Positions 1-8,438 of a stretch of 64,000 nucleotides of DNA are shown piece after piece. Origin of the DNA: Alkalihalophilus pseudofirmus (GTDB lineage: Bacteria; Bacillota; Bacilli; Bacillales; Bacillaceae_D); assembly GCF_029094545.1 (NCBI RefSeq), contig NZ_CP117835.1, forward strand, positions 1,902,001 through 1,966,000, in the 5' to 3' direction. How positions within the stretch are numbered: position 1 is the first letter of the stretch; each line of letters begins with the position of its first letter. The notes under the pieces are model-generated. The model was given only the letters and a program-made list of their open reading frames with translations, was not told where the DNA came from and did no database searches. A program made the position numbers and the translations under genes.

Positions 1-714
1 AGGGATTCTTGAATAATGCTCGGTCAAAAATACATGTTTAATCAACGCAATATCTTGGTCCACCTCAATCGCAATCATATCTGGACGAGGCTTCAAGATT
101 TCTTGAACGATAATGTCATCAAATTCGAGTGAACGGTGCACCATTTCTTTCTCGCTTTTACCGATGACACCTTCGTCTTCACTTATTTGAACGAGCATTT
201 TAATTTCTTCTTCTGTGACAGATGGAGTCTGATCTTTACTTTTTACAAAGAGTGAGATCACATTCTTAATTTGCAGAAACACCCAAGTGACTGGATAGAA
301 CACTTGAATGAGCAAAAATAAGAACCCTGATGTCTTAAGCGCATAGCCTTCTGCGTACTCTTTAGCCAATGATTTAGGGATAATCTCACCAAAAATCAAC
401 ACTAAAATCGTAACAACAAATGTACTGATAAACACTCCAAGACTTGGACCAAACAATTGGATCGCAATTTGTGAAGATAGCGTTGCAGCCGCAATATTCA
501 CCAGGTTATTGCCGACCAAAAGTGTTGAGAGCGTCTTATCAAAATTCTCAGCTATCTGGACTGCCTTTCGCGCCCCTCTCCTTCCCTCATCCTCATAATG
601 TTTCAAACGGATTTTATTTACACTCGAAAATGCCGTTTCCGCTGAGGAGAAAAAAGCGGATAACCCTAACAATATGATAAAAAACGCAATCAAACTCGAC
701 GGAACATCGTCCAT
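1..714 (-). CDS. CNNM/CorC-type hemolysin-family membrane protein, C-terminus outside window
   Basis: The reading frame is open from ATG at 714 to the window edge (238 codons), so the C-terminal part is missing. The N-terminus has the CNNM (DUF21) signature: a hydrophobic helix ending in SAFFSSAETAFSS, then LSTLLVGNNLVNIAAAT and IFGEIIPKSLAKE. The region after about residue 170 starts the cytoplasmic CBS-pair domain. The family is linked to Mg2+ or other divalent-cation handling at the cell membrane; substrate is not shown here. GGAG about 10 bases upstream supports the start. A full-length paralogue lies at 7077-8324 and shares the same motifs. Confidence 0.9.
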   Translation of the reverse strand, partial: MDDVPSSLIAFFIILLGLSAFFSSAETAFSSVNKIRLKHYEDEGRRGARKAVQIAENFDKTLSTLLVGNNLVNIAAATLSSQIAIQLFGPSLGVFISTFVVTILVLIFGEIIPKSLAKEYAEGYALKTSGFLFLLIQVFYPVTWVFLQIKNVISLFVKSKDQTPSVTEEEIKMLVQISEDEGVIGKSEKEMVHRSLEFDDIIVQEILKPRPDMIAIEVDQDIALIKHVFLTEHYSRIP

Positions 715-753
715 CTATACATCACACTCCATAGTAGTATTACTTCTATTTTA

Positions 754-1590
754 TTACGAATTCTGAATTTTCACCACTATTTTTTTATTCTCAGCAACAC
801 TCAACAGCTTTGCAGCCATCCAGCCTAAAATGATGGCTCCGATACTTAATAGATGGTCTTCGGTGAAACCCGGAAAAATAACGACAATTGATCCTGCTAT
901 AAAGCCAATCATGATCGCATACGTTTCAAGTTTAAAGCGTTCAAATAAAAACGTAATTAATTTACTCGTTAATACTAATCCAATTCCAATCCCTGCCCCT
1001 ACCGTAAGAATGACTGGGATATTGAAGGAAGATAATGCGTTAACGACTGTCGGATAAACCCCGAATAGCAGGAAAATAAACGATCCACTCACACCAGGCA
1101 GAATCATTGCTGAGCTTGCGAGCCACCCTGCAAAGAATAATAGGATATAATCACTAAAGCTTAAACTAGTCATCACCTCTGCCAGCTCATTGCTTTTAAA
1201 GAAAAACGTTGAAGCAACAAGAAGCGCACCAATAGCTAATAATCCATAATGTCTGTTAGTAAAGTTCCGTTTATAATCAATCTCCTTTAATAAGGAAGGA
1301 ATGATCCCAATGACTAGACCTAGAAAAAAGAAAAATGTCGGCTGCGGGTATTCCGCAAGCAGCCATTCAATTAGATGACTAATCGTCAGTAAGGCAATCA
1401 CGATCCCCGTTCCTAGCGGGATTAAAAACATCAAATGCTTCTTCCAATCCTTTGTAAATAAGCCGTTGATTGCAGCGACAAGGTTTTGATAAATGCCTAG
1501 CACTAAGGCGATTGTTCCACCGCTGACACCAGGAATCAGGTCAGACACACCCATCGTCATGCCTTTAAAAATATTTCTCCACTCAAACAA
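754..1590 (-). CDS. DUF368 family membrane protein (PopT-type polyprenyl-phosphate transporter)
   Basis: The 278-residue polytopic membrane protein has the DUF368 hallmark of two related loop motifs, DLIPGVSGGTIALVLG near residue 20 and ILPGVSGSFIFLLFG near residue 165, indicating an internally duplicated fold. DUF368 proteins of the PopT group are known to recycle undecaprenyl phosphate across the membrane for cell-wall synthesis; assignment here is by family only. The start is TTG with AAGGAG upstream. A Fur-like 7-1-7 dyad lies 24 bases upstream of the start codon, so metal control is possible. Confidence 0.85.
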   Translation of the reverse strand: MFEWRNIFKGMTMGVSDLIPGVSGGTIALVLGIYQNLVAAINGLFTKDWKKHLMFLIPLGTGIVIALLTISHLIEWLLAEYPQPTFFFFLGLVIGIIPSLLKEIDYKRNFTNRHYGLLAIGALLVASTFFFKSNELAEVMTSLSFSDYILLFFAGWLASSAMILPGVSGSFIFLLFGVYPTVVNALSSFNIPVILTVGAGIGIGLVLTSKLITFLFERFKLETYAIMIGFIAGSIVVIFPGFTEDHLLSIGAIILGWMAAKLLSVAENKKIVVKIQNS

Positions 1591-1613
1591 AATTGTCTTC
1601 TCCTTTATAAATA

Positions 1614-1630
1614 ATGATAAAGATTATCAT
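1614..1630. promoter_or_regulatory. Fur-type 7-1-7 box upstream of the DUF368 gene
   Basis: The core TGATAAAGATTATCA at 1615-1629 differs from the Bacillus Fur consensus TGATAATNATTATCA at one position and is flanked by a further A/T pair. It lies between the TTG start at 1590 and the upstream intergenic region, where a promoter for the gene is expected. Fur versus another Fur-family member cannot be told from sequence alone. Confidence 0.5.
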
Positions 1631-1780
1631 AATCGATAGGCTTCAAACAAACAACTAGTTTGTCTATTTGTCCATAATTGTTCAAACCTGTGGAGAATAT
1701 TGAAAGACAGACAGCAACAGCATAGAATCTCTAATAGAAAGCCGATCGATACTACTGAAAGTTCCACCACCTAAAGTAGT

Positions 1781-1910
1781 TGTTGATTCCCGCTGCAGGG
1801 ACTCGCTTTCCGCGGGCGGTCCAGGAGCTTCTTCGGTATTTTTACACCTGTGGGATCTCACCTTCTCCCTCGTCCCGCTGGAGTCTCGTACCTTCCACTC
1901 CATTCAACAA
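1781..1910 (-). repeat. Dispersed GC-rich intergenic repeat, copy 1
   Basis: This stretch begins GTTGATTCCCGCTGCAGGG and runs through CTTTCCGCGGGCGGTCC to a CCACTCCATTCAACAA end. It is the reverse complement of the copy at 19994-20120. A 73-codon frame over it (1682-1903) has no ribosome binding site and encodes the same peptide-like string as the distant copy, so I treat it as repeat rather than gene. Confidence 0.75.
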
Positions 1911-2038
1911 AGGAAAAAGATTGTATATTGCCCCATCATTATAAGCAGCCTTATTAAACTAAGTTGTCGATTTAAGTTTTTTTTATTTGAACTGACCCAT
2001 AAGCAAATCACTCCACTGAATAATTACAGAAAGCAATA

Positions 2039-2108
2039 GCCCAGCGGATGAACTATACGGAGACTTCTACGGGGCCTAGAGCAGGAGTGAGATCCCACAG
2101 GGCATTGC
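2039..2108 (+). repeat. Dispersed repeat, copy 2, left part (split by the IS150-group element)
   Basis: The stretch from CCAGCGGATGAAC to GATCCCACAGGGCATTGC matches the complement of the intact copy at 19729-19852. Its other half resumes at 3558 after the insertion sequence. Confidence 0.75.
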
Positions 2109-2138
2109 TGTACTGCACCCATAAAGTTGGACACTTTT

Positions 2139-2951
2139 TTAAGCAGCTTTTTGGGTACTGAGTCGATAAGCTACTGGACTTTTCCGGTTCAATCTTGATT
2201 TAATTCTCACATGGTTGTAGTAATAGATGTATTGTTCTAACTCTTCTTTGAAGTGTTCAATACTATCAAATTCGTTTAAATAAAGGAACTCCGATTTCAG
2301 GATTCCAAAAAAGTTTTCCATGACAGAATTATCGTGACAGTTGCCTTTTCGAGACATACTTTGTGTGATGTTATGTTCTTTCAGTTTCCTTACGTAAGGG
2401 GCCATTCGATAGTGCCAACCTTGATCAGAATGAATCAAGAGATCATCGCCTTTATTTAGGTGCTTTAACCCTTGGTCCAACATCGTATCGACCAAATCAT
2501 ACGTTGGTCTTGATTGGAGCGTATAGGTTATCAGTTCGCCGTTAAACAGGTCAAATAGTGGAGACAGATAGAGCTTCTGTCCAAACAATTTAAATTCCGT
2601 AATGTCTGTCACCCACTTTTGATTAGGCTTCTCGGCTCTAAAGTTACGGTTTAGGATGTTTGGAGCTGCTTTTCCAACTTCTCCTTTATATGATTTGTAT
2701 TTTTTCATTCGTACAAGGCATTTAAGCCCTAGGTCTCTCATCATTCGAAGCACTTTCTTTTTGTTAATCGCATATCCCTTTTCCTGAAGGAGGTCTGTAA
2801 TACGACGATAGCCATATCGACCAAAGTGCTTATGGTAAATGAATGCAATTCTTCTTTTCCATTTTCGATCAGGATCTGGTTCGCTCCATTTTTTTACAAG
2901 GTTATAGTAAGTGCTTCTAGGCATCTTGGCTATCTTTAACATTCGAATCAC
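2139..2951 (-). CDS. IS150-group transposase OrfB (DDE catalytic part)
   Basis: The 270-residue stretch from the first ATG carries the rve integrase core: first Asp in VTDITEF, second Asp in LLIHSDQGWHY, and Glu in HDNSVMENFFGILKSE, the DDE triad of IS3 transposases. The N-terminal HTH_21 segment (STYYNLVKKW, RYGYRRIT) is typical. The frame continues upstream past the ATG to overlap orfA and reads AKVVYELRNEFPVIRML, so the functional product is most likely the OrfAB fusion made by -1 frameshifting at 3032-3038. Confidence 0.95.
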   Translation of the reverse strand: MIRMLKIAKMPRSTYYNLVKKWSEPDPDRKWKRRIAFIYHKHFGRYGYRRITDLLQEKGYAINKKKVLRMMRDLGLKCLVRMKKYKSYKGEVGKAAPNILNRNFRAEKPNQKWVTDITEFKLFGQKLYLSPLFDLFNGELITYTLQSRPTYDLVDTMLDQGLKHLNKGDDLLIHSDQGWHYRMAPYVRKLKEHNITQSMSRKGNCHDNSVMENFFGILKSEFLYLNEFDSIEHFKEELEQYIYYYNHVRIKSRLNRKSPVAYRLSTQKAA

Positions 2952-2977
2952 CGGGAATTCGTTCCTTAGTTCATATA

Positions 2978-3508
2978 CTACTTTCGCTTTGATTTTGTTG
3001 GTGATTGTTTTTCCTGAACTAAGGCTTTCAGCTTTTTTAAATACGCATTCTCCATACGCAGGTGTTCCAGTTCTCTTTTCATCTCTTCTATCGATTGGGT
3101 TGAAGAGTCGCTGTTGCCCTTGTTTTTATTCTGATTAGAAGTCATTGTAGAAAGCCCCTTTTCTCTTGGTTCAAGGGCATCTTCTCCAGCTGTTTCCCAC
3201 TTTTTCTTCCATCTGCGAAGCATACATGGAACGGGAATATGAAAAATGGCTGATGCCTCTCGAATGGAGTAATTCTCTTCGGTCATAAATTGAATTACTT
3301 TCAGTTTAAAGGCAGCTGAATAGTTTGTATAGGGAAAGGTAAAAGCTTGATCTCCATGATAGCGAACTAACATCACCCAATATCGCAGCGTCGAATCATC
3401 TACGCCCACTTGATTCGCAAGTTCTCGATAACTGATGATTTCATTTAGATAACGTTTAGCCGCTTGAAGTTTATATTCCTTAGTGAACGTGGTCATTGAT
3501 GAAGGCAC
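2978..3508 (-). CDS. IS150-group OrfA (helix-turn-helix DNA-binding protein)
   Basis: The 176-residue protein has two HTH-type segments of the IS3 OrfA kind (about residues 15-55 and 70-105, the latter with YSIREASAIFHIPVPCMLRRW) and a C-terminal leucine-zipper-like coiled coil (SIEEMKRELEHLRMENAYLKK). Near its end lies the heptamer A AAA AAG (read on the minus strand, 3038 to 3032), a standard -1 slippery site in this family, allowing fusion to orfB. ATG start with AGGAGGTGCC upstream. Confidence 0.9.
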   Translation of the reverse strand: MPSSMTTFTKEYKLQAAKRYLNEIISYRELANQVGVDDSTLRYWVMLVRYHGDQAFTFPYTNYSAAFKLKVIQFMTEENYSIREASAIFHIPVPCMLRRWKKKWETAGEDALEPREKGLSTMTSNQNKNKGNSDSSTQSIEEMKRELEHLRMENAYLKKLKALVQEKQSPTKSKRK

Positions 3509-3557
3509 CTCCTATTGTTGATTGAGGTGTCCAACAATAGGGGTGCAGTACAATTGC

Positions 3558-3608
3558 CCGAGGAAGCTCACTAGCTTCCCGTGAAAAGCGAAGTATAGTT
3601 CAGCAGCG
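3558..3608 (+). repeat. Dispersed repeat, copy 2, right part
   Basis: CCGAGGAAGCTCA, then CGTGAAAAGCGAAGTATAG, continues the repeat interrupted at 2108, in register with the complement of the copy at 19729-19852. The bases after it up to 3776 hold no gene that I can support. Confidence 0.7.
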
Positions 3609-3772
3609 TTGAATCCGCTATAGCCCATGTTTAGGGTATTTGGAGTTAAATAAGCTTTGAAGCGATTACTATATCACTCCACATAATATTTACAAAATGC
3701 GATAATCTAGCGAAGCCTAATTCAGTAGCGGCGAGTACGCTCTTGCCACGCGTTTGACAGCTTTTCAGTGGA

Positions 3773-3800
3773 CAAAAGCCGACCCATTAGTGAGCCGGCT
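3773..3800 (-). terminator. Intrinsic terminator of the efflux operon
   Basis: On the minus strand AGCCGGC and GTCGGCT form a stem around a 10-base loop, followed by TTTTGTCC. It lies directly after the permease stop codon at 3816. Confidence 0.6.
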
Positions 3801-3815
3801 AAAATAACGTATTTA

Positions 3816-5042
3816 TTATTCATACCTTAATGCATCTACAGGCTGTAGATTTGACGCCTTTAATGATGGTAAAATTCCAAATACAATCCCTACTAACATG
3901 GAGAATATCAGTGACCCAACAATAGCAGGAATCGAAATCATAAATGGCATATTAATAATTGTTGATATAATCTTTGCAATGCCGATCCCACCAGCAATTC
4001 CAAGGACACCGCCTATACTAGTCAGCACGATCGCTTCCGTTAAAAATTGCAAGAGGATGATGTGACGCTTTGCACCAAGTGCTTTTTTGATGCCGATCTC
4101 TCTAGTTCGCTCTGTGACGGATACGAGCATAATATTCATGACCCCGATTCCCCCGACAAGCAAGGATATACTTGCGATCCCTCCGAGCAATAGGGCAAAA
4201 GCCATGTTAAATGCGGCGATCTCTTCTGCAATGGCTTGCAAGTCCATGACATTGTACATCGCCGTTTCCATCTCGGCAGGAGACAGGTCGCTATTTAACA
4301 AATCAGCTGCAATCATACCCGCTTCTTGTATATGTTCTGAAGATGTAGCTTGCACAGCAATCTGAGTCGGGGCATCAAATCCTTCGATAAACGGCCAAAC
4401 CCCACGTGGGAAGTACATTTTTGGCTCCGTCCAACCCCCGTAAAACATGCTTTCCTCTGTCATCTCTGTGAATATTCCTACGACGCGAAACGGGATCCCT
4501 TTGACTTCTATAAATTCACCAAGCGGGCTCTTATCTGGGAATAATTCTGTTTGAACATCTTCATTAATCATGACGACTTGAGCTGTTCCGGTTAGCTCAT
4601 TTTCGGTGAGAGGTCTGCCTTCTACGATGGTGATAGGAAAAAGATCAAAGTAGGCTTGATCCACTCCAATTGCTCTTGGGTAGGAAAACTGCGTTAAATG
4701 AAAGGCAGGTGCATTCCATGACTCATGATACAAAGAAATTCCATTTACTATATCGAGGCTCTCGATTTGTGCAACGGTTTCTTCTTTTACAGGGGGAGCA
4801 GAAAGGTAGGAAGAGGTATTATAATACCCTTCGCCTATCATGCTCTGCTCCTCATACACGACGTTTATCGTATTATTTCCCATCCCAACTAAGTTGCTTT
4901 TAAGCGCCTCGCTCTGTCCTTCAATCATGGACACAATCGCAATGATTGCCGCAATCCCAATGATGACACCAAGCATAGTTAGTGTGGAGCGCAGCTTATG
5001 AGCGAAAATGGATTGAAACGATATTCGAATATTCTCAAGCAC
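3816..5042 (-). CDS. MacB/YknZ-like ABC transporter permease
   Basis: The protein is 408 residues from the chosen start. It has an N-terminal membrane helix, a MacB-type extracytoplasmic core (about residues 40-270), and a C-terminal FtsX domain of three helices with the conserved GGIGVMNIMLVSVTERTREI loop. The start is placed at GTG 5042 because AAGGGAG lies about 8 bases upstream; the further-upstream GTG at 5063 has no such site. It overlaps the ATPase gene by 8 bases, indicating coupling. Family members move lipophilic compounds or peptides; B. subtilis YknWXYZ protects against the SdpC toxin. Confidence 0.88.
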   Translation of the reverse strand: MLENIRISFQSIFAHKLRSTLTMLGVIIGIAAIIAIVSMIEGQSEALKSNLVGMGNNTINVVYEEQSMIGEGYYNTSSYLSAPPVKEETVAQIESLDIVNGISLYHESWNAPAFHLTQFSYPRAIGVDQAYFDLFPITIVEGRPLTENELTGTAQVVMINEDVQTELFPDKSPLGEFIEVKGIPFRVVGIFTEMTEESMFYGGWTEPKMYFPRGVWPFIEGFDAPTQIAVQATSSEHIQEAGMIAADLLNSDLSPAEMETAMYNVMDLQAIAEEIAAFNMAFALLLGGIASISLLVGGIGVMNIMLVSVTERTREIGIKKALGAKRHIILLQFLTEAIVLTSIGGVLGIAGGIGIAKIISTIINMPFMISIPAIVGSLIFSMLVGIVFGILPSLKASNLQPVDALRYE

Positions 5043-5724
5043 TTGGGATCGCTCCCTTCTCACTTACTAGTAATTCGCCGTCACGGATATAAACGACTCG
5101 ATCCGCTTGATCAGCGACTTCTTGGTCATGCGTAATCATAATGATCGTAACGCCTTCTTCATTTAACTCTTTAAATAGCTGCAGAATTTGTGCGCTTGAC
5201 TTTGAATCAAGTGCTCCAGTTGGCTCATCCGCTAAGATAAATTTAGGCTCGTTCACTAAGGCTCGAGCAATCGCTACCCGCTGCTTCTGGCCGCCTGACA
5301 GACGAGTTGGGAGGAAAGAGACTCGATCACTCAAGCCGACCTTACTCAGCACTTCTAACGCCTTTTCTCTTCTTTCTTTCTTCTTTACTTTGCTGTATAT
5401 CATCGGAAGCTCAACATTTTGCAGAGCACTCAGCCTTGGCAGAAGGTGAAAGGTTTGAAACACAAAGCCAATTTGCTGGTTCCGAATATCAGCTAGCGCT
5501 CCTTCTCGACTTGCTAACACATCTGTTCCATCAAGTTGATAGATACCTGTTGATGGTTTATCAAGGCATCCTAAAATATTCATTAACGTCGATTTACCAG
5601 AACCAGACGGGCCCATAATGGCAACAAATTCCCCAGACTCAACCGTGAAATCGATATTTTTGAGAATCGTTACATCCTCTTTTCCTAGCTTGAAGGTTTT
5701 ATAGATTTTACTCAAATGAATCAT
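5035..5724 (-). CDS. MacB/YknY-like ABC transporter ATP-binding protein
   Basis: A 229-residue ATPase with Walker A GPSGSGKST (about residue 39), Q-loop QIGFVFQTFHLL, signature LSGGQKQRVAIARAL, Walker B FILADEPTGALDS and an H-loop in MITHDQEVA. The LolD/MacB subtype is clear from the DEPTGALDS string. Its start overlaps the adaptor gene by 17 bases and its end overlaps the permease. With the adaptor and permease it forms a three-component efflux pump of the YknXYZ kind. Confidence 0.93.
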   Translation of the reverse strand: MIHLSKIYKTFKLGKEDVTILKNIDFTVESGEFVAIMGPSGSGKSTLMNILGCLDKPSTGIYQLDGTDVLASREGALADIRNQQIGFVFQTFHLLPRLSALQNVELPMIYSKVKKKERREKALEVLSKVGLSDRVSFLPTRLSGGQKQRVAIARALVNEPKFILADEPTGALDSKSSAQILQLFKELNEEGVTIIMITHDQEVADQADRVVYIRDGELLVSEKGAIPSA

Positions 5725-6913
5725 GGTAGATCGTAACCTTCTTTCCTTCAGTTACAGATGGATCTGGGTAGACTAAATAATCATCTAGGGAGATCCCGCT
5801 AACAATTTCGATTGTATAATCCTCTTCAAATTCAGCCCCTGTTTCTACGACTTGTTTCGTTGCTTCCTCTTCTTCATTAACTAGCCATACATAAGGTGCA
5901 TCATCTTCAAATACCACAAAATCACGCATCACTCTTATGGCATCTGCCTCGCTGCTTGAATCTTCTGAGACAGGTTCTACATTCACATGAAAGCCGATTT
6001 CTAACCCGTCATGCTCCTCAATAAGCACGGTAAAAGGATAATTAGATGATTGGGGGTTCGACTCGCCGTAATAATCCATCATCGGATCCCCTTGGTCATT
6101 ACCTACAGGCAGTTTCCCAATTTCAATAATTTTACCTAGCCATTCTTCCTCACCGCCTGCTTTTTTGGTGATTTTCACCATTTGGTCAACTTCAATAGAG
6201 TCTAATAAAAATTCATTGATCTGACTTTTAACTAAGTAAGAGCCTGTAGAAACGATTTGAATAAATGGACCAGGCGCCTGTTCCATGCTAGCCCCGTTCA
6301 TCACATCTTCATTGACAGACTGTACAATACCTTGACTATTACTAACGACGGTTGTTGAATTTTCTTCCTCTTCCATATTAGCAATTTGCTTTTGCAGCTG
6401 AGCAGCTTCAAGATTACTCATGCGCAGGTCAAATGAAATTTGGTCAAGTTCTTCTTGGATTAGTTCTTTTTCCTCTTTATCCTGTGTTTCTTTAAGGCTT
6501 TTCTCTATTTTTTTCTTTTTCTTATCTGTTTGGTTGATCTGAAGATAAGACATCTCAAGCTGCATTTTTAGCTGCTCTAGTTCAAGGGTGGAAGAATCAA
6601 GCGGTTCATAGACAAAAAGTTCGGTTCCTTCATCGATCAAATCTCCTTCTTTTACGAAAATCTCTTCAATTTTCCCTTTTTCTGCTTCATAGTATATTTT
6701 TTCATGCTTTTCAGGCTCTACTTTTCCTGAAAAGGCGGATGAAGAATAGTCGTCATAAAAAGTCATATTCGCTACTTGTTCCACCCACGGTTCATCTAGC
6801 ATCGCATTGACTTCTCGATCAGTGGAAAAATATAAGCCACCTCCAATCGCAGCAGTTAAAGATACTGATAATGCGCAAATTCCTACAATTAATTTTGTCT
6901 TCTTTCTCATCAT
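5708..6913 (-). CDS. HlyD/YknX-like membrane-fusion adaptor
   Basis: First gene of the operon, 401 residues. A basic N-terminus and one hydrophobic helix (about residues 5-28) anchor it. A lipoyl/barrel-sandwich half-motif (YYEAEKGKIEEIFVKEGDLI) is followed by a long charged coiled coil (about residues 105-185), then the second half (VSNSQGIVQSV) and a beta-barrel. Two ATGs abut at the start; the second (6910) has the better 7-base spacing from AGGGG. The protein is strongly acidic in its outer part. Nested dyads at 6927-6977 lie just upstream. Confidence 0.85.
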   Translation of the reverse strand: MMRKKTKLIVGICALSVSLTAAIGGGLYFSTDREVNAMLDEPWVEQVANMTFYDDYSSSAFSGKVEPEKHEKIYYEAEKGKIEEIFVKEGDLIDEGTELFVYEPLDSSTLELEQLKMQLEMSYLQINQTDKKKKKIEKSLKETQDKEEKELIQEELDQISFDLRMSNLEAAQLQKQIANMEEEENSTTVVSNSQGIVQSVNEDVMNGASMEQAPGPFIQIVSTGSYLVKSQINEFLLDSIEVDQMVKITKKAGGEEEWLGKIIEIGKLPVGNDQGDPMMDYYGESNPQSSNYPFTVLIEEHDGLEIGFHVNVEPVSEDSSSEADAIRVMRDFVVFEDDAPYVWLVNEEEEATKQVVETGAEFEEDYTIEIVSGISLDDYLVYPDPSVTEGKKVTIYHDSFE

Positions 6914-6926
6914 ATGACCCCTGTTC

Positions 6927-6977
6927 TATTAGAAAATATTTCAAATAACTAGAAATATTATCTAGTATATTCTAATA
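6927..6977. promoter_or_regulatory. Nested inverted repeats upstream of the efflux operon
   Basis: An outer dyad TATTAGAA/TTCTAATA (6927-6934 and 6970-6977) encloses a perfect inner dyad AATATTTC/GAAATATT (6935-6942 and 6952-6959). The site sits 14 bases upstream of the adaptor start, where a repressor or activator of the pump could bind. No regulator gene is adjacent, so the binding protein is unknown. Confidence 0.4.
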
Positions 6978-7011
6978 ATTTACAATATATTTTTTGAAAT
7001 GATATAGAACG

Positions 7012-7045
7012 ACAAAAAAACCAAACAAGTTTCCCCTGTCTGGTT
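7012..7045 (-). terminator. Intrinsic terminator after the second CNNM gene
   Basis: On the minus strand AACCAGACA and TGTTTGGTT pair imperfectly and are followed by a run of seven T residues. It lies 32 bases after the stop codon at 7077. Confidence 0.7.
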
Positions 7046-7076
7046 CTCATAATTTATCCTACTGGCACCTTGCAGT

Positions 7077-8324
7077 TTATCCTGCCGGGCTGACCTTTAC
7101 CTTCTTCACCCTTCGATCTTCGCTGTCTGTAATGGTTAACTTCAATCCGTCATAAATTATTTCTTCATCTATAGTCGGTACATAATGAAACCTTTCCGTT
7201 AACCAGCCTCCAAGCGTATGGTTCCGGCTGTCTGGCAGTTCAACTTTAAGCATTCTTGCAAATTGATCAAGCGGGTAGTCACCAAAAAATTCATACTCAT
7301 TCGGGCCTAGCTCTGTCACGTCTTTAATCTTTTCATCATGTTCATCCCAGATCTCGCCGACAAGTTCCTCGAGTATATCTTCAAGGGTAATGATGCCAGA
7401 AGTGCCGCCGAATTCATCAATCACAATCGCCATATGAGCACGGTCCTTTTGCAGCATCGGAAGGAGCTTAGCTATTCTTAATGTCTCAACAACAAAATAC
7501 GGCTTCCGCATGATGGTTCTGATATCCGTTTGTCCTTGAGTGACTAGAGCGGTAAGAAAATCTCGTTCAGATAATATGCCAATAATGTTATCAATCGTGC
7601 CTTCATACACTGGGACTCTTGAAAAACGCTCTTTTATTAAAAGGGCCGTAATTTCTTCGATGTCCATATCAATGTCAATGGCAACGAGCTCTGTTCTTGG
7701 TGTTTGAATTTCGACAACTTTAATATCGTTAAAATCCAGCGTATTGTGAAGGAGTTCCTTTTCATTTGGATCAATGACACCTTCAGCATGACTTATGGTA
7801 AATATTTCTTTTAATTCTTCTTCCGTTACTGATGGCTCGGCCTCTGAGTTTGAAACGTAACGGGTAGTGACCTCTTTTAATTTTACCAACAGCCATGTTA
7901 CAGGTGTAAAAAGCTTCATTAAAGCAAGTAAAATAACGGATATTTTCAGAGCGAAGGATTCCGCATTTTCTTTGGCTAATGATTTTGGCAGTACTTCTCC
8001 AAATACTAAAATAAGAATAGTCATCACAATCGTTGAAATCAACAATCCGGTGTTGCCGCCAACAATCGCGGTAGCCACTTGAGCTGAAATAGTCGCTGCA
8101 GCGATATTGACTAAGTTATTACCAATTAAGATCGTTGAAAGCGCATGATCAAAATGCTGTGCAATATGATAAGCTTTGGCCCCGCCTCTTCTGTTTTCAT
8201 CAGCATAACTTTTCAGCCTCATTTTATTCGCACTTGAGTAGGCTGTCTCAGCTGATGAGAAGAAGGCAGATAGGATGAGCAAAAAAAATAAGATAAGGAC
8301 TAGGTGTAATGGGATTTCAGACAA
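7077..8324 (-). CDS. CNNM/CorC-type hemolysin-family membrane protein
   Basis: Full-length, 415 residues. DUF21 membrane domain (residues 1-180) with SAFFSSAETAYSSANKMRL, LSTILIGNNLVNIAAAT and VFGEVLPKSLAKENAES. CBS-domain pair (about 200-320) with PRTELVAID and FSRVPVYEG and DEFGGTSGIITLEDILEELVGEI. CorC_HlyC C-terminal domain with NHTLGGWLTERF. The family is tied to Mg2+/Co2+ efflux or sensing at the membrane. It is a close paralogue of the partial gene at 1-714, from which it is separated by the DUF368 gene, the IS and the efflux operon. Confidence 0.92.
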   Translation of the reverse strand: MSEIPLHLVLILFFLLILSAFFSSAETAYSSANKMRLKSYADENRRGGAKAYHIAQHFDHALSTILIGNNLVNIAAATISAQVATAIVGGNTGLLISTIVMTILILVFGEVLPKSLAKENAESFALKISVILLALMKLFTPVTWLLVKLKEVTTRYVSNSEAEPSVTEEELKEIFTISHAEGVIDPNEKELLHNTLDFNDIKVVEIQTPRTELVAIDIDMDIEEITALLIKERFSRVPVYEGTIDNIIGILSERDFLTALVTQGQTDIRTIMRKPYFVVETLRIAKLLPMLQKDRAHMAIVIDEFGGTSGIITLEDILEELVGEIWDEHDEKIKDVTELGPNEYEFFGDYPLDQFARMLKVELPDSRNHTLGGWLTERFHYVPTIDEEIIYDGLKLTITDSEDRRVKKVKVSPAG

Positions 8325-8391
8325 GATAAACCTCTCCCGTGTTAAAAGTAGTAAGGTTATTTTGTCCCAATGAGGAAATGATCATGAATAT

Positions 8392-8430
8392 AAAAAGCAT
8401 GCGTAAGAAGAATCCTCCTTAAACATGCTT
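8392..8430 (-). terminator. Intrinsic terminator of the VOC gene
   Basis: AAGCATG (8395-8401) and CATGCTT (8424-8430) form the outer stem, with an inner AAGGAG/CTTCTT pairing; on the minus strand it is followed by TTTTTAT. It lies just after the stop at 8439. Confidence 0.7.
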
Positions 8431-8438
8431 CGTTACAG

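Larger units (their letters stand above)
2109..3552 (-). mobile_element. IS3-family, IS150-group insertion sequence, complete
   Basis: The element is 1444 bp, the size typical of IS150. Its ends are a perfect 12-bp inverted repeat, TGTACTGCACCC at 2109-2120 and GGGTGCAGTACA at 3541-3552, with terminal TG/CA. It is bordered by a 5-bp direct repeat ATTGC (2104-2108 and 3553-3557). Removing the element and one ATTGC restores a continuous dispersed repeat. Both open frames and the frameshift signal look intact, so it may be active. Confidence 0.95.

Noticed and set aside
1682-1903. 73-codon minus-strand frame
   Set aside because: It lies wholly in a dispersed repeat, has no ribosome binding site, and its peptide recurs in another copy of the repeat at about 20 kb in the opposite orientation.
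3032-3038. Frameshift in the IS150-group element as gene damage
   Set aside because: The A AAA AAG heptamer at the overlap is the normal programmed -1 frameshift site of this IS group, so the split frame is functional.
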